Positions 1-8,523 of a stretch of 64,000 nt of DNA are shown here, piece after piece. The notes under the pieces are model-generated. The model was given only the letters and a program-made list of their open reading frames with translations, was not told the origin of the DNA and did no database searches. The stretch is taken from contig CBDDBH010000029.1 in assembly GCA_965225625.1 (NCBI GenBank), positions 222,889-286,888 on the forward strand, written 5' to 3'. Both the position numbers and the translations under genes were made by a program. Positions within the stretch are counted from its first letter, which is position 1; every line of letters starts with the position of its first letter. The stretch comes from CBDDBH01 sp965225625 (GTDB taxonomy: Bacteria; Pseudomonadota; Gammaproteobacteria; JADZEE01).

Positions 1-1017
1 TGCAGCGCCGTTGTGTTCCCATCGGTCCGTATCGGCGCCGCGCTCCATGCCGTCGAGCGTGAATTCGCCTTCGAGTGCGGGATCAACATCTGCCGTATCG
101 AACGGCACGGCCTTGTCGGTGCGCAAGTCCCACATCAGCGGTTTCTCCGATACCGTATCGCGCATGAAGAAGCCGTTGGGCGCCACCAGATACGCGCAGG
201 CTGTATGCGCCTTCAGGAACGCAACGTCCAGTCGCTCGCGATTGGTTTCATGTAGCAAGACGTGGATCATCGCAAACATGAAAGCCGCATCCGTCTTCGG
301 CTTGATCGGCACCCATTCGGCCGAAGACGCACCGGTTACCGAGAGATGCGGTTCAAGCTGGACCCTTTTCATACCGCGGCTACGGGCGTCGGCTTGGCGC
401 TTGACCCCACTGACACCGCCGGAGGCGTCCACGTTGGTGCCGAAGGAAATCAGGTAATTGCATAGCGGCGTATCAGGGGCGACGGTGAAAGCGCGGTGCC
501 AGAATTCGCCGTAAAGATGTTCAGAATGAATGCATTTAACGCCCTGCCCACTGCCGAGGCTAACGTCTGTGGGGCCCCAGGCGGCAAGCAAGGATGGAAA
601 TGTGCCGAGGTAGAAATTCGAGGTCGGGCCGCCGCCAAACGTAGCCGCGATGCGTGGAAATCCGGCCTCATCCATAAGACCTTTGGCGCGCGTCTCCAGT
701 AGCTTGGCGCTGACAATGTCCAGCGCTTCGTCCCAGGAAATCGCGATGAAACCCGGGTCCTGATCACGTCCCTTTTTTGGGTTCGTTCTTTTCATCGGCG
801 TGACAACGCGATGCGGGTTGTAGGTTTTCTGAATCAACCCGTACGCCTTGACGCATACCTTGCCGTTGCCCGGATGCATGGGCGCGATACCATCGTGCGG
901 CAGGACCTCGGTGGCGACACCGTTTTCTACCCTGACATTCAATAGATCGGGTCCCGCGTTGCATTGATAACAGGTAGTGGAAACGTTGCGGATATTCTTG
1001 GTATCGCCGCTGGACAT
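1..1017 (-). CDS. Molybdopterin-dependent oxidoreductase, N-terminal part (cut by window edge)
   Basis: This is the first 339 residues of a bis-MGD oxidoreductase of the DMSO-reductase superfamily; the gene runs off the left edge. The ATG at 1017 follows an AAGGAG site 7 nt upstream. The N-terminal Fe-S motif is CYQC at residues 16-19 with a further Cys at 55 (KVCVKAYG). The position where most relatives have the third cluster Cys (23) is Pro, so the cluster is either three-Cys-liganded or lost. 'SWDEALDIV' and a GxGQGVKCIHSEH stretch match the usual cofactor-binding region, where the Cys could be the Mo/W ligand. No Tat signal is seen, so it is probably cytoplasmic. It lies 46 nt downstream of the LigB-type gene and is probably cotranscribed. 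The substrate is unknown. Confidence 0.85.
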   Translation of the reverse strand, partial: MSSGDTKNIRNVSTTCYQCNAGPDLLNVRVENGVATEVLPHDGIAPMHPGNGKVCVKAYGLIQKTYNPHRVVTPMKRTNPKKGRDQDPGFIAISWDEALDIVSAKLLETRAKGLMDEAGFPRIAATFGGGPTSNFYLGTFPSLLAAWGPTDVSLGSGQGVKCIHSEHLYGEFWHRAFTVAPDTPLCNYLISFGTNVDASGGVSGVKRQADARSRGMKRVQLEPHLSVTGASSAEWVPIKPKTDAAFMFAMIHVLLHETNRERLDVAFLKAHTACAYLVAPNGFFMRDTVSEKPLMWDLRTDKAVPFDTADVDPALEGEFTLDGMERGADTDRWEHNGAA

Positions 1018-1063
1018 ATTTCGACTCCTTATAGGGACGTCAACCACGAAACAACGACGCAGC

Positions 1064-2134
1064 TCATGCCGCCGCGCTCGGCGAAAATACCGCGAAGCAT
1101 TTGGATGAGTTGAAAAGGTAACTTTCGACGAAGTCGACGACCTCTCCCTGCTGGCCGGTTTCGTGCATCGCACCGGCCAGGCAAACCCAATTCAGAAACT
1201 CGTTCTGACCGGCATCCTCCATTTGCTGCAGATCAAGATCGCGCCAGCGTGCGAACTCGCCCCGTTCGAGCTCGTCACGGCGGGCCCGATCCGCATCCAG
1301 ATCAGGATATAGACGATGATGCTTACGTGTAAGCGATCCATGCGACCAGCTCGATGAAGCGATCAGGGCGACACGCCACGGGCTCTGACGAAAATATTGC
1401 GCCGTGGCTCGACCGATGTCGAAACAGCGGCGCGGGCTGGGCGCCGGCGGCGAGCGCTCCTTGATCGCCTCGCCGGAAGCGTCGGCGGCGGTCTCCATCA
1501 ACTGGTTGCCGTAACAGTTGACGTGAAATGGAACCACCGGATAGGGGAAGCCTTCGCGCTCCATATCGAGAAACAGCACCGTGTTGTTAAAGGAATGCGC
1601 CAGACCTGCGACATGGCGTGTTTCATACGCATAGGCAACGTCAAATCCATCTGCAAGCAGAGAGCCGCACAGCCCACGAGCACCTTGACGATGACCGCGC
1701 ACGATCATCTCGTCGTCAGCCGGCACGCCCCACGTGTTTTCCTGGGTCAAGAATGGGACTGCCTGCGGAACGAACGGGTGGCTGCTCACCTGATCGAAGA
1801 TGTAGACGCAGAATGCCGGTACGCAATCCTTTTTGAAGTTCTCGTACTGGTCGTCGCCCCAAACGACGATTAAATCAGGCGCGAACGCGTCGATCTCGCG
1901 GCGCAAGCGCTGGTAACCCGCCAGCAGCCGTACCTTGTGTTCAGCCGCCGCACTGACTCCGTCGTCGCTGCCCCACTCAGACCGCATCCCCGCCGGCCAG
2001 GCTTCCTTATCGTCGTAAATTGCTTGGGGTATCCGGCCGACTTTGACATTGCGTGCCAGCATGCTGGGCCAATATTTATCCGGTACCAGTGGCCCGGGAT
2101 AGTGGCTCAGCCCAATTCCCAGAATCTCAGCCAT
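1064..2134 (-). CDS. Class III extradiol ring-cleavage dioxygenase, LigB-type catalytic subunit
   Basis: A 356-residue protein of the LigB/protocatechuate 4,5-dioxygenase beta-type family. These are non-heme Fe(II) enzymes that open catecholic rings beside the hydroxyls. Seen: 'GIGLSHYPGP' at the N-terminus (His as a likely Fe ligand), 'FAPDLIVVWGDDQYENF' (the D-D-x-x-E-N-F block typical of LigB), 'HSFNNTVLFL' and 'SSSWSHGSL'. The start at 2134 has GGGAG 8 nt upstream; an ATG 33 nt further up lacks a Shine-Dalgarno site. It is divergent from the Rieske oxygenase at 2408 and precedes the molybdopterin oxidoreductase on its own strand, which suggests an aromatic-catabolic module. The natural substrate is not deducible, and a LigA-type small subunit was not found. 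Confidence 0.85.
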   Translation of the reverse strand: MAEILGIGLSHYPGPLVPDKYWPSMLARNVKVGRIPQAIYDDKEAWPAGMRSEWGSDDGVSAAAEHKVRLLAGYQRLRREIDAFAPDLIVVWGDDQYENFKKDCVPAFCVYIFDQVSSHPFVPQAVPFLTQENTWGVPADDEMIVRGHRQGARGLCGSLLADGFDVAYAYETRHVAGLAHSFNNTVLFLDMEREGFPYPVVPFHVNCYGNQLMETAADASGEAIKERSPPAPSPRRCFDIGRATAQYFRQSPWRVALIASSSWSHGSLTRKHHRLYPDLDADRARRDELERGEFARWRDLDLQQMEDAGQNEFLNWVCLAGAMHETGQQGEVVDFVESYLFNSSKCFAVFSPSAAA

Positions 2135-2407
2135 CGTTTTATCTCCCGCGATCAACCCCGAGCGCAATACCCGACTTCCAAGTTCTAGCCTATAGCCCGT
2201 TGCCAGTGCTTACAATGGCCGCTGCGCCATCTCGTCGCCCACGCCTGGGTTGCCGGGAAAACCCTGCTTTACTCCTGCGCCAGCAGGTGGAAGAATTTTT
2301 ACATCGATGCCATGCTGGCGAAGTGCGGAATGGTCGAGTGGCGCTTGACATCTTCCACCTGATCATCGAGGCCTGGTTCACTACACCACGAGATTGAGGG
2401 CCCCACC

Positions 2408-3712
2408 ATGCTGACCAAAGAGCGGAACGAGCGGCTGACGCGTGTCGGTCGGGGTACCCCGTGCGGTGAGTTGTTGCGAAGATACTGGCAACCGGTGTGC
2501 CCGGTTTCAGAATTGACACCGGAGCAGCCAAAGAAACGCATTCGTATCATGGGCGAAGACCTCCTCGTGTTTCGCACCGCCGGGGGCAAGTTCGGTTGTG
2601 TCGCGGCGTACTGCAAGCACCGTCACGCATCGCTTTACTATGGCTTCCTCGAAGACGAGTGCATCCGCTGCTGCTATCACGGTTGGAAATACGACCTTTC
2701 GGGTCGATGCGTCGAGCAACCCTTCGAGCCCGAAGGCAGCAAACTGAAGGACAAGATCAGGCTTGATGCCTATCCGGTGCAACGCCTCGCCGGTCTGTTA
2801 TTCATTTATATGGGACCCGATCCCGACGCCGCGCCACTACTACCGCGCTGGGACGTATGCGTGCGCGAGGACGGCCAGCGGATCATCCAGATCCTCCCCG
2901 ATCATCGTTGCAACTGGCTGCAGGTCCAGGAGAACACGGCAGATTCTGTCCATACGTACTACCTGCATGGCCATATGAACAAGGTCCTTGATCTCAATAT
3001 CGAAGGCGCCGAGTACTATCTGCAGCCAATCAAGGAATACGATTGGAGCTATTGCGAATGGGGTGTGGACAAGACGCTTACGCTGGGCGGTGATAATCCT
3101 CAGGTCGAGATCCGCCCACCGATGATTTTTCCCAACGTTCTGCGCATCCCTCAGGGTCCGATCCAGGCGATGCATTGGCGCGTGCCGATAGACGATACCA
3201 ATACCCGCATCATGTGGCTGGGCCTGCTGCCCGAGGACGCCGGCGGCAAACCGATGTCAGAGGCCACCGATCCGCCGTACGAATATCTCAAGGACGGGCT
3301 CCAGGCTTCTGGCGATTACGACGTACGCAGCTTCTACTTTCAGGACCAGATGGTGATGGAGACCCAAGGCGCAATCTTCGACCGCTCACAGGAGAACCTG
3401 GCAGCATCGGACCGCGGCATCGTTATGTTTCGCAAGCTGCTCGACGAACAGATCGCGCTGGTCGAAAAAGGCGAGCAACCAACCGTTGCTGTCGTACGCG
3501 ATCCAGAACAGAACCAGATGATCGACTTCCCGGGGGGCCACCGATCCCGGCGGCTCATTGGAGCTCAGTTTCGTTCGTTAAAACGCGGCGATCCACGGGC
3601 CAATCGGGAGGGGCATCGATGCAAAGATTGCGGCTCGGCATTGCCGGGGCAGGGATCGGTTCGTTGCAGGTCATTCCCAACCTGCACCAGCTCAAGGACA
3701 AGATACAGCTGA
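2408..3712 (+). CDS. Rieske non-heme iron oxygenase, large subunit (3' end probably frameshifted)
   Basis: Aromatic ring-hydroxylating or demethylating oxygenase of the phthalate/vanillate-oxygenase type. The Rieske [2Fe-2S] motif is C-K-H ... C-C-Y-H ('YCKHRHASLYY', then 'IRCCYHGWKYD'). The mononuclear iron site is D-x2-H-x4-H in 'NTADSVHTYYLHGH'. The last ~57 residues are Arg/Cys/Ser-rich, do not resemble the family, and overlap the next gene by 94 nt. Removing one G from the G6 run at 3532-3537 would end the protein at TAA 3579-3581. That leaves a 37-nt spacer with GGGAGG before the next ATG, so I suspect the true end is near 3581. No reductase gene is adjacent. Confidence 0.88.
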   Translation: MLTKERNERLTRVGRGTPCGELLRRYWQPVCPVSELTPEQPKKRIRIMGEDLLVFRTAGGKFGCVAAYCKHRHASLYYGFLEDECIRCCYHGWKYDLSGRCVEQPFEPEGSKLKDKIRLDAYPVQRLAGLLFIYMGPDPDAAPLLPRWDVCVREDGQRIIQILPDHRCNWLQVQENTADSVHTYYLHGHMNKVLDLNIEGAEYYLQPIKEYDWSYCEWGVDKTLTLGGDNPQVEIRPPMIFPNVLRIPQGPIQAMHWRVPIDDTNTRIMWLGLLPEDAGGKPMSEATDPPYEYLKDGLQASGDYDVRSFYFQDQMVMETQGAIFDRSQENLAASDRGIVMFRKLLDEQIALVEKGEQPTVAVVRDPEQNQMIDFPGGHRSRRLIGAQFRSLKRGDPRANREGHRCKDCGSALPGQGSVRCRSFPTCTSSRTRYS

Positions 3713-4842
3713 CGGCGCTGGCCGACACCCGCGCGGACAACATGGCGTACTACGTCGAGCAATACGGTGAACCGGTCAAGATGTTCGATACGGTCGAGGC
3801 CATGTGCGCGAGTCCGGACTTGGATGCGATCTGGGTGGCGACGCCCAACGAGCTACATGCCCAGAACACCATCACGGCCGCGGAGCATGGCAAACACATC
3901 ATTTGCGAGAAGCCCATGGCGGTCACCCTCGACCAATGCGAAGCGATGGTCGAGGCCGTCGAGCGCAACGATGTCAAATATGTGCAGGGACATTCGAAGG
4001 TTTACGATTCGCCAGTGCGCAAGATGGGCGAGATCGCGCGCTCCGGCGAACTCGGCCAGGTCATTCATATCCAATCGTTGAATTGGAACGACTGGATGAT
4101 CCGCGCCGTCATGCCCCAGGAAGTGGACACAGATCGCGGCTCCGGGGTTGTCTTCCGCCAAGGTCCGCACCAGATCGACACGGTGCGTTTCATCGCCGGC
4201 GGCAAAGTCCGCAGCGTGCGCGCGCTGGCCGGTCGATGGGAACCCAATTTTCAGAAGTGCGAGGGTAACTACACGGCTTTTCTGGAATTCGACAACGACA
4301 TCGCCGCCAATCTGATGTTCGACGGCTATGGCTATTTCGACGTGACGGAACTGACCTGGGGCATAGGCGAGGCTGGCAAAAAGCATCGCAATCCCGAATC
4401 GCTGATCGCGCGTGCACGGCCAAAAGGCCCGGTGACGGCCGAGCAGAAGTACGCTCTGGTGCGCAGCGGCAACCCCTACGGCTATGGTGAGGGTGGCGGA
4501 TGGTTGGCGGACGCGCCGCAGCAAATGCCGTTCTTCGGCATGACGATTGTGACTTGTGAGCGCGGTGTGATCCGTCAGAGCGCCGAGGGATTGTACGTCT
4601 ACGACGAAAACGGGCGCCGCGAGGTGGCCTGCCCGCGCACGCCCAACCGCGCCGCCGAACTCATCGAATTGTACGATGCCCTGGCGCACGACCGACCGAC
4701 GCTGCTAGACGCGCGCTGGGGCATGTCGACGGCGGAGATCTGTTTGGCAATCCTGGAATCCTCGCGTGAGCGTCGCGACGTGAAGCTGCGGCATCAGGCA
4801 CCCGCACCCGATGCGCAGGCGTTAGCGCGCTCGGCAGAATAA
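3619..4842 (+). CDS. Gfo/Idh/MocA family NAD(P)-dependent dehydrogenase
   Basis: A 407-residue dehydrogenase. The N-terminal Rossmann motif 'GIAGAGIGSLQVIP' binds NAD(P), and 'CEKPMAVTLDQCEAMV' is the family's Glu-Lys-Pro signature with the catalytic Lys. A C-terminal alpha/beta sheet domain contains 'GPHQIDTVRFI'. This family includes the phthalate 4,5-cis-dihydrodiol dehydrogenase Pht4. Directly after a Rieske oxygenase, the likely job is rearomatising the cis-diol product to a catechol, which the divergent LigB-type enzyme could then cleave; that role is inferred from context. The ATG at 3619 has GGGAGG 7 nt upstream. It overlaps the annotated Rieske frame, probably only because that frame is shifted. 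Confidence 0.88.
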   Translation: MQRLRLGIAGAGIGSLQVIPNLHQLKDKIQLTALADTRADNMAYYVEQYGEPVKMFDTVEAMCASPDLDAIWVATPNELHAQNTITAAEHGKHIICEKPMAVTLDQCEAMVEAVERNDVKYVQGHSKVYDSPVRKMGEIARSGELGQVIHIQSLNWNDWMIRAVMPQEVDTDRGSGVVFRQGPHQIDTVRFIAGGKVRSVRALAGRWEPNFQKCEGNYTAFLEFDNDIAANLMFDGYGYFDVTELTWGIGEAGKKHRNPESLIARARPKGPVTAEQKYALVRSGNPYGYGEGGGWLADAPQQMPFFGMTIVTCERGVIRQSAEGLYVYDENGRREVACPRTPNRAAELIELYDALAHDRPTLLDARWGMSTAEICLAILESSRERRDVKLRHQAPAPDAQALARSAE

Positions 4843-4883
4843 TGTGGAGCGAGCCTGGACTCCCTGTCGTTCCTGGCTCAGAT

Positions 4884-5676
4884 TCAACCGCCCTGGGTGC
4901 GAAGCGTCCGCTCCAGTGCCAGTGTGTTCTGGTATCCGGATTGGAGCACATCGACAGCTACCAGCACGGCAATGGAAAAGTAGAAAGTGGTTTTCGACAT
5001 CGCTTCCACGGCGTGGCCAAACAGCGTTAAGTGCGCCTGGTGACCACCCTCGCCGAGTAACACGATGCCGACGATCAGCAGGATGAACAAACCCAAAACT
5101 TCGTATTTACGATTTTTCGAGAAACTCCGATACGTGATCCGCCCACACCAGCATGGCGACGCCGGAAACAATAATCGTCACCGCAAGCACCACAAAGACT
5201 TCGGTAATCGCAAGCGCTGAGAGTATCGAGTCAAAACTGAAGACCAGGTTCATGAAAACAATGAGCCCCGCCACCGCAACAGCGGATTTAGGCGATCTCT
5301 CATCTTCCATACTGTTCAGGTGCTCAATGGAGAGCATGTGTGAGATCTCTTTAACGGCCGTGTACATAATGAAAACGCCACCAAGCAGAAAGACCAAAGT
5401 CGCAAAGTTAAAAGTCCCTTCAATAACACCGGACCAGTGGATGCTGAAAAAAGGCTGGGTCAATGAACTGATGAGTTTGATCATCACAAACAACAAAATG
5501 ATGCGCAGCGCGATGGCGATTAAAATGCCCCACCGACGCACGGTAGCCTGATGCTGCTGCGGAGCCCGCTTCGATTCAATAGATATGTACAAAAGATTAT
5601 CAAACCCCAGAACGGCCTGAAGAAAGATCAGAACACCCAGGTTCGCCAGGTTCTCGACAGTGAACACTTCAGTCAA
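4884..5676 (-). pseudogene. TerC-family integral membrane protein, frameshifted
   Basis: The two reading frames together give one TerC/Alx-like membrane protein of about 260 residues. The first part (from 5676) has the typical 'GFDNLLYI' and 'SFDSILSALAI' acidic transmembrane motifs implicated in metal handling, and ends early at 'SEFLEKS'. The rest continues in another frame from '..NRKYEVLGLF' to 4884. The switch is at a run of five T on the plus strand (5113-5117); deleting one base restores 'FLENRKYEVLG'. It lies downstream of the 5'-nucleotidase on the same strand. TerC proteins are linked to manganese or tellurite homeostasis. Either a recent inactivation or a homopolymer read error. 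Confidence 0.85.
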
Positions 5677-5732
5677 CAGTCGGCTCCATATCGTAAAGGT
5701 TAGGGTGAATATTAATCCGCCGTGCGTAATTG

Positions 5733-7826
5733 TTAAAAATTACTATGACCGGGAGACAAGGCCGGCCCGGCTCCCTGAGGCGGCTGCACGAAGGTCCGAT
5801 CGGGTTCCGCAACGGGCGGTGAAACCTCAGGGTTTCCAGGTCGCAGCGAGTCCACGGTTTGGATCCGTCCAGCCGCATAGGATGCTTGGGTGACGGTACC
5901 GACTGCGTTCAGGTGACGCCGCAGAATATGAACCGCATGCAGGAATCGGTCCGGCGCGACTTGCTTGATCGTTGCGCCACGGAGAATTCCCTTGCGATTC
6001 ACAGGCGCCACCAACATTATCTCGCTTGCGTAATCGTCCGCATCAGTTAGTTCGAAAAACATATGACCCGCGCCGCCGCCCGTTCTACAGACATTGTCTA
6101 GCGGATCGCCATGCGCATAACAGGAAGCAAACACATATCGCGCGGCTGGATCCAGCATGGCTCCGCCGATTGTGGTCTCGACGATTCGCGTGCCCGAACT
6201 GGTTGCCGGCCGATGGTCGAGGTCGATTTTCTGGGTGATATTGGATAGACCCAGATACCAGCCGCCTCGCTGGCGAAAGGGGTCACGATCGAATACCGCA
6301 CCGAGGACGTCGTCGAGGCTGCGCTCAATCGCCTGGCCGGAGAATTCTGCAACCACCAGCGCCGGCGCGAGCGGAAACCAGGTGTAGAGATCGCGCAACC
6401 GAATGGGATTGCCGGGTAGTACGGTCGAACCGAAACGAAATCCGTTAGTCATCGCAACGTCGACGCCTGCCCAGCCGTTTATCCCTGCGCTCGCGACGAC
6501 AGGATCAGTGACTGCCCGTATTGCATCCGCAATAAGGTTATTGAGCGGGTCCTCTAGAACGTTGCGGCGTATCAGCAAGATTTCGGATTCGCCGACCACG
6601 GCATCAAGGTCGTCATTTAGCTGCAAGCCACGCTCAGTGGTATCGCCGCAATCTTTATCTGCGCAAAATCCGCCGGGCACAAACGTGTGGCGTTTCACAA
6701 TTGCGTCAGCACCGGCGACGAAATCCTCCTCCGCGGCGGCCACAAGCGCCGCCATGTCGGCATCGGGCTCAACCGAATCGTCAACCGGGATCGCCTGCCA
6801 GCTGACCGCGGTCAATCGCCCGCCCGCAACGGTTAGATCCAGGCGCCCAACATGCAGATCCCGATCGGTTTCAACCACGATCCCGGCGCCGGCCTGCAAT
6901 CTCTCCAAATCACGACCGGCAAAGCTCTGACCCGGCGTCGTACGCGTGACCGCATCTGCGTCCGCCACGAGTGCGCCCAAGGTAATTTCGTGTGTGTGTG
7001 CCGAATACATCACATCGATGTCCCTGAAGCGCCTCGCCAGGGCGATGTTCTGCGCAAGACCGAGTTCTGATTGGACAACGATAAGATTTGCGCCGGCCGA
7101 TTGAACCTCCGCAATAACGGCAGGAAGCTCGGTGACGCCATGGGTGAAGCGGAAACTAACATTGAATACATCGGCTTGCTGAGCAACGATCGCGGCGGTA
7201 ATACCGATCACCGCAATCTTTAATCCGTCGACGTCGAATATCCTGTAAGGTTCCAGCACCCTGCGCCCAAGCAGCGGCTGCGGCAACGGCGGCGCATTGT
7301 ATGCGTTCAGCGCCAACGCGGGAAAGGCTGCTCTCGTTACACCCGGCCCGTCAAAAACGGCCGCCATCACGCGGATATTTTCAGGCAGCGGCGGTTGCGG
7401 CGGCTTCGTCGAGAATCGCTTACGAAATACCGACGGGCCATAGCCAAAGTCCCAGTTTCCGGGGGTGAAGGCATCGATACCGAAGGCATTAATCGCCGGC
7501 ATGATGGCATCGCCAACGGTAAAAAGCGTTTCAGCGCTGCCGTGGGTGAGATCGCCTACCGATAACAGCAGACTATTGGTGCTGTCGGCTCTGATCCGGT
7601 CAACCACGGTCTTTAACTTGGCAAGCCCACCTGCGTCGGCGCTATAGCGATCGGTGTTATCCGGGTTTTTAAAAACAGCGGCGTGCGGCAGCAGGGTGCC
7701 GTGCAGATCGCCCATCATGATGAGAGTTACGTGTGACTCACGCGGCGCCCCTTGGACACAGCAAACAAAAGCTAACAAGGTCATTGCGATGCAGGACCGC
7801 ACTTTACATCGGAGGTGGCTGCTCAT
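5733..7826 (-). CDS. Exported 5'-nucleotidase / SoxB-like metallophosphoesterase
   Basis: A 697-residue protein with an N-terminal signal peptide (hydrophobic 'IAMTLLAFVCC', cleavage near 'VQGAPRES'), so probably periplasmic. The calcineurin-like domain shows 'MGDLHGTLLPH' (metal-binding D-x-H), 'LLLSVGDLTHGSAE' (GD), 'PGNWDFGYG' (a GNxD/H-like block) and 'YSAHTHE' (H-x-H). The C-terminal half (from ~400) matches the 5'-nucleotidase substrate domain ('NLIADAIRAV', 'TNGFRFG'). 'NWDFGYG' recalls SoxB, the Mn-dependent thiosulfohydrolase, but no other sox gene is present, so nucleotide or other phosphoester hydrolysis is equally possible. The start overlaps the stop of the upstream phosphatase gene (ATGA), indicating translational coupling. 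Confidence 0.82.
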   Translation of the reverse strand: MSSHLRCKVRSCIAMTLLAFVCCVQGAPRESHVTLIMMGDLHGTLLPHAAVFKNPDNTDRYSADAGGLAKLKTVVDRIRADSTNSLLLSVGDLTHGSAETLFTVGDAIMPAINAFGIDAFTPGNWDFGYGPSVFRKRFSTKPPQPPLPENIRVMAAVFDGPGVTRAAFPALALNAYNAPPLPQPLLGRRVLEPYRIFDVDGLKIAVIGITAAIVAQQADVFNVSFRFTHGVTELPAVIAEVQSAGANLIVVQSELGLAQNIALARRFRDIDVMYSAHTHEITLGALVADADAVTRTTPGQSFAGRDLERLQAGAGIVVETDRDLHVGRLDLTVAGGRLTAVSWQAIPVDDSVEPDADMAALVAAAEEDFVAGADAIVKRHTFVPGGFCADKDCGDTTERGLQLNDDLDAVVGESEILLIRRNVLEDPLNNLIADAIRAVTDPVVASAGINGWAGVDVAMTNGFRFGSTVLPGNPIRLRDLYTWFPLAPALVVAEFSGQAIERSLDDVLGAVFDRDPFRQRGGWYLGLSNITQKIDLDHRPATSSGTRIVETTIGGAMLDPAARYVFASCYAHGDPLDNVCRTGGGAGHMFFELTDADDYASEIMLVAPVNRKGILRGATIKQVAPDRFLHAVHILRRHLNAVGTVTQASYAAGRIQTVDSLRPGNPEVSPPVAEPDRTFVQPPQGAGPALSPGHSNF

Positions 7827-8419
7827 TGCGTAGCGTGCAGACGCGGAAAAGCGCGAACTTTGTCTTCAATCGATTGTTTCCTCATACCCGTTTGTCGGAC
7901 AATCGCGAGCGCGCTTTCAAGTTCCATATGATGGTCAGCCTTCAGGTGTACCGCCAGCCAGGCACTAACGCGATTACCGCTCGCGCAATGTATACGGATC
8001 CCGCTATCTCGGTTCGCTTCGACCAATCGCGTAATCGTCGCGAAGGTTTCTGATTCGAAGCTCGCCGCCTCGCCTGAAACCGGCACGTGGTAATAGCTCA
8101 ATCCGGCGGTGCTGGCCGCCGCCCGCTCATCCCAATCTAGCTCGGAGACCTCTCGCAAATTGATGACGACGCCGATCCCGTCGGATTTTGCAGCGGCGAG
8201 GGCCCCATTGTCCGGCTGTCCGGATAGGTAGAGATGTTTGAATTGTTTGATGTTTTGAAGTGACCCCCAGGGGCCGACCTCGCGTACATCGGCAGGAGAA
8301 AGAGCTTCCTGCGCCTGCGCGGCTGTGGCGAACAAAGCAATAGCCGAAATCAGGAACCAGCGCTTCAATTGCCATTGATACGTGATAGTCGTGCGGATGA
8401 GAATACGGCGGTCTGACAT
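7823..8419 (-). CDS. DUF442-type (BLH/DSP-like) protein phosphatase, exported
   Basis: A 198-residue protein with a signal peptide ('WFLISAIALFATAAQAQ'). It matches the beta-lactamase-hydrolase-like phosphatase family (DUF442): 'HLYLSGQPD' near the start of the domain, 'VVINLRE', and the active-site loop 'IHCASGNRVSAW'. The Cys-to-Arg spacing (C-x4-R) is shorter than the classical C-x5-R tyrosine-phosphatase loop but normal for DUF442. It overlaps the downstream metallophosphoesterase gene by 4 nt, so the two are an operon and may act together in the periplasm. The substrate is unknown. Confidence 0.8.
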   Translation of the reverse strand: MSDRRILIRTTITYQWQLKRWFLISAIALFATAAQAQEALSPADVREVGPWGSLQNIKQFKHLYLSGQPDNGALAAAKSDGIGVVINLREVSELDWDERAAASTAGLSYYHVPVSGEAASFESETFATITRLVEANRDSGIRIHCASGNRVSAWLAVHLKADHHMELESALAIVRQTGMRKQSIEDKVRAFPRLHATQ

Positions 8420-8523
8420 TTTTACGGTCCATGAACTTTACCCGTCCCAACCATAACGTATTTTCGTCTGATCCACTGCGAGTCGGAATGTAAAACAGAC
8501 AATCCCGGTGCTGACGCTCCGAA

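Noticed and set aside
3853..4689. 278-residue minus-strand open frame
   Set aside because: Antisense to the well-supported Gfo/Idh/MocA gene, with no recognisable motif.
5111..5120. Programmed frameshift in terC
   Set aside because: No X-XXY-YYZ slippery heptamer with a downstream structure; a plain five-base homopolymer fits an indel.
5733..7826. True SoxB thiosulfohydrolase
   Set aside because: Only a short resemblance ('NWDFGYG') and no soxA, X, Y or Z nearby; kept as a broader 5'-nucleotidase/SoxB-like call.
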